Assembly: GCF_014648855.1 (NCBI RefSeq)
Contig: NZ_BMRX01000008.1
Location: 206,071 to 270,070, forward strand
Reading direction: 5' to 3'
Length of the DNA: 64,000 nt
Origin: Streptomyces parvulus
GTDB lineage: Bacteria > Actinomycetota > Actinomycetes > Streptomycetales > Streptomycetaceae
Shown here: piece by piece, positions 61,922-64,000 of the stretch
How the letters are laid out: every line of letters begins with the position of its first letter
How positions within the stretch are numbered: position 1 is the stretch's first letter
Position numbers and translations under genes: made by a program
The notes under the pieces: model-generated
What the model was told of the DNA's origin: nothing
Databases searched by the model: none
Seen by the model: only the letters and a program-made list of their open reading frames with translations

Positions 61922-64000
61922 GTGGCGGGCGAGTCCCCCGACAGGTCGAAGCAGCGCGAGTCGTCGGAAGAACCGACGTCGGGGAGCGCGGGTCCGGTTC
62001 CCGAAGCCAGGACCGAGGCGAGCGAGCGGCGTGATCCGCGGCTGGCGGTGACGAGGGAGGGCGCGAAGTCCTCGGCGTCCGCCGGCTCGGACGGCTCCGA
62101 GGGCCCCCGCGGGGGCGTCGACACGGCGACGCGGGTGCTGTCGGCGCGCGAGACGGAGACGGAGACGGAGACGGACGCCGAGACGGCCTCCGAGGCGGAG
62201 ACGGACGCCGAGACGGAGTCTCCGGTCGAGGAGACCGAGCGGGCCGACGAGGCCGTGACGGCCGACGAGGCCGACGAGGCCGACGAGGCCGACGAGGCCG
62301 ACGAGGCCGACGGTCCCGAGGCGGACGTATCCGACGAAGCGGATGAAAGCAGCGAAGAGGACACGGGAGCCGACGGCAAGGACGCGGAGGCGGACGCGGA
62401 CGCGGCTGCCGATACGCCCGCCAAGTCCACCAAGTCCGAGAAGTCCAGCCCCGTCGACGACTCCGACGACTCCGACTCCCCCGGCGACGGCCGGCTGCGG
62501 GACGCCGTCGCCGCCTGGGTGGCCACCGCGGACGAGCGGGCCGCCGCCAACGCGCACCTGGAGGCCCCGGAGACCACCGAGGAGACCACGGCCGCCCAGG
62601 AGCCCCCCGAGGCCCCGGAGAAGGCCGCTGAGGCCGAGGGCGGCGACTCCGAGGACGCCCCCGACGACTCCGCCCCGGACGCGGACGCCGGAACGGGCGA
62701 CGAGCGGCCGGTCGACCAGCCCACCGCCGTGTTCCAGACGCGCCCCGCCAAGCCTTCCGTGGACCAGCCCACGACGATGCTGAAGCTGGGCGACGTCCCC
62801 CCGGTCCGCGAGAAGTCCGGCAAGACCGACAAGGCGGCCGCGAGCGACAAGGCCGACAAGGCCGACGAGCCCCGCGACGTCGAGCGGACCAGCAAGTTCG
62901 TCGCGCTGCGCCACCTCGACGACCCGGCGACACGCAAGCCGCCGGGCGCCCCGAAGGCACCCGCCGAGCCCACCGGGCCCGCCGAGCGCCCGCAGGCCCT
63001 CCGCAACGCCCCCACCGCCGCCGTACCGCAGGTCGGGCCGGAGCGGACGACCCAGCAGCCGGTGCCGCCGAAGCCGCCGCTGGACCTGCTGGCGGAGCTG
63101 ACGAACACCCCGCCGCCGCCGGAGACCCCGCTGCGGACGACGGTGCGCCGGGTCAAGATCTGGACGCCGCTGGTCGTGCTGCTGCTGATCGTGTTCGCGG
63201 TGGCGCAGTCGATGCGCCCGCTGCCCGCGCCGACCCTGGACCTCACGGCGGAGGACAGCTTCACCTTCGAGGGCGGCAAGCCGGACATCCCGTGGCCGTC
63301 CAGCGGGCAGGCCGCCCTGGACGTGCAGGGCATCGGCTCGTTCGGCTCGTCCGGCGACCAGAAGCCGGTGCCGATCGCGAGTGTGGCCAAGGTCATGACG
63401 GCGTACGTCATCCTGCGCGACCACCCGCTCAAGAGCGGCGCCGACGGCCCGAAGATCAAGATCGACCAGGCCGCCGAGGACCAGTCGCAGGCGGGCCAGG
63501 AGTCGACGGTCAACGTGTTCGAGGGCGACTCGATCTCGCAGCGCGAGGCCCTGGAGAGCATCCTCATCGCGTCCGCGAACAACGTGGCGCGGCTGCTGGC
63601 CCGCTGGGACGCGGGCTCCGAGAAGGCGTTCGTGGAGAAGATGAACGCCGCCGCCGAGGACCTCGGGATGACCAACTCCACGTACACCGACCCCTCGGGC
63701 CTGAACAACACGACCGTGAGCACGGCCGTGGACCAGGTGAAGCTGGCCAAGGCGGCGATGACGGAGCCCGCGTTCCGCGAGGTCGCCGCGATGATGTCCT
63801 ACGACGACTACAAGGGCGTCAACCACTCCAACTGGAACCACCTGGTCGGCCACAACGACGTCGTCGGCATCAAGACCGGCACCACCACCTCCGCGCTCGG
63901 CAACCTCGTCTTCGCCGCGAAGAAGGACGTGGACGGCGAGACCCGGACCATCGTCGGCGCCGTGGTGCGCCAGCCGGCGGGCGGCGCGGACAACACCATC
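61922..64000 (+). CDS. D-alanyl-D-alanine carboxypeptidase (S11), long acidic N-terminus; 3' end cut
   Basis: The frame is open to the window end (~693 codons seen). Residues ~1-410 are disordered, very acidic and Thr/Pro/Lys-patterned, including a run of DEA tripeptides and two VDQPT motifs. One membrane helix follows (IWTPLVVLLLIVFAVAQ, ~413-430). The extracytoplasmic S11 domain has the three active-site motifs: SVAK near 487, SAN near 551 and KTG near 651. It trims D-Ala from peptidoglycan stems. GTG 61922 has GGAGGAGG five bases upstream; ATG 61907 in frame is an alternative. Confidence 0.92.
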   Translation, partial: MAGESPDRSKQRESSEEPTSGSAGPVPEARTEASERRDPRLAVTREGAKSSASAGSDGSEGPRGGVDTATRVLSARETETETETDAETASEAETDAETESPVEETERADEAVTADEADEADEADEADEADGPEADVSDEADESSEEDTGADGKDAEADADAAADTPAKSTKSEKSSPVDDSDDSDSPGDGRLRDAVAAWVATADERAAANAHLEAPETTEETTAAQEPPEAPEKAAEAEGGDSEDAPDDSAPDADAGTGDERPVDQPTAVFQTRPAKPSVDQPTTMLKLGDVPPVREKSGKTDKAAASDKADKADEPRDVERTSKFVALRHLDDPATRKPPGAPKAPAEPTGPAERPQALRNAPTAAVPQVGPERTTQQPVPPKPPLDLLAELTNTPPPPETPLRTTVRRVKIWTPLVVLLLIVFAVAQSMRPLPAPTLDLTAEDSFTFEGGKPDIPWPSSGQAALDVQGIGSFGSSGDQKPVPIASVAKVMTAYVILRDHPLKSGADGPKIKIDQAAEDQSQAGQESTVNVFEGDSISQREALESILIASANNVARLLARWDAGSEKAFVEKMNAAAEDLGMTNSTYTDPSGLNNTTVSTAVDQVKLAKAAMTEPAFREVAAMMSYDDYKGVNHSNWNHLVGHNDVVGIKTGTTTSALGNLVFAAKKDVDGETRTIVGAVVRQPAGGADNTI
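62250..62313. repeat. 9-bp repeat encoding DEA tripeptides
   Basis: Six or more copies of GCCGACGAG in frame encode (DEA)n in the acidic N-terminal region of the carboxypeptidase; flanking GAGACG repeats encode ET dipeptides. Slippage could change the length in frame. Confidence 0.85.

Noticed and set aside
61757..63853. Two very long antisense frames (698 and 642 codons) over the carboxypeptidase gene
   Set aside because: They are repetitive shadows of a GC-rich, repeat-containing gene with catalytic motifs on the + strand.

Overview
The window is high-GC actinobacterial chromosome, almost certainly Streptomyces. It carries an HrdD-type sigma factor with a SigR-type promoter, WhiJ-like XRE/DUF397 genes, an ECF42/DGPF pair, double-IclR and SAV_915-type proteins, GTG starts and 4-bp ATGA/GTGA overlaps. 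No rRNA or CRISPR is seen. One complete tRNA gene, tRNA-Arg(CCT), is present.

Layout. (1) 1-11.1 kb is a regulator-rich chromosomal segment: WYL regulator, TetR, hrdD, a GNAT acetyltransferase, a DODA-type dioxygenase divergent from a MarR regulator, a DHA2 efflux pump with its TetR, a secreted M6-like protease and a double-IclR regulator. The gene order matches what I remember around SCO3201-SCO3207 of S. coelicolor (recalled, not checked). (2) A relic of a LuxR-type gene precedes tRNA-Arg. (3) 11575-33364 is a 21.8-kb genomic island bounded by a perfect 46-bp direct repeat of the 3' half of the tRNA gene. No integrase remains. Its left end carries a DUF433/DUF5615 toxin-antitoxin-like pair and a transposase relic. 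Its core is a stress cassette: histone-fold DUF1931 protein, FUSC exporter, PucR regulator, DnaK, GrpE, CbpA-like DnaJ, CbpM/MerR-like protein, ClpB, thioredoxin, Hsp20, DUF2267, UBP zinc finger, a cNMP-binding/TrxR-like fusion and a formaldehyde-dehydrogenase-like enzyme. Two inverted paralogous membrane-protein genes flank this core.

(4) 33.8-39.4 kb holds a zinc-ribbon protein, an arsenic locus (arsR, acr3, arsC and a divergent arsI/cadI), a DedA protein and a NarL-type two-component pair. (5) 39.4-44.6 kb has an FAD oxidoreductase/HTH/DUF2975 operon, a DUF6131 peptide, a lysA-like decarboxylase, a SAV_915 protein and a KdpE-like regulator with a small membrane protein. (6) 44.7-49.3 kb is kdpFABC, led by an extra 27-residue membrane ORF; kdpD is absent. 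(7) 49.4-51 kb looks eroded: an APC permease fragment, a frameshifted gene and a run-on GtrA gene. (8) 51.1-59.3 kb holds a DrrAB-type exporter with a large palindromic operator, the ECF42/DGPF module, two MFS transporters, a DUF5937-ArsR regulator and a glutathione peroxidase. (9) 59.4-64 kb has a DUF397/XRE pair, a GOLPH3-like protein and a D,D-carboxypeptidase with a very long acidic N-terminus, cut by the window end.

The island is the outstanding feature. It packages a second protein-disaggregation and redox-repair set as one nearly gapless operon, divergent from its own PucR-type regulator. In content it recalls the transmissible stress-tolerance loci of Proteobacteria, although its gene set is different.
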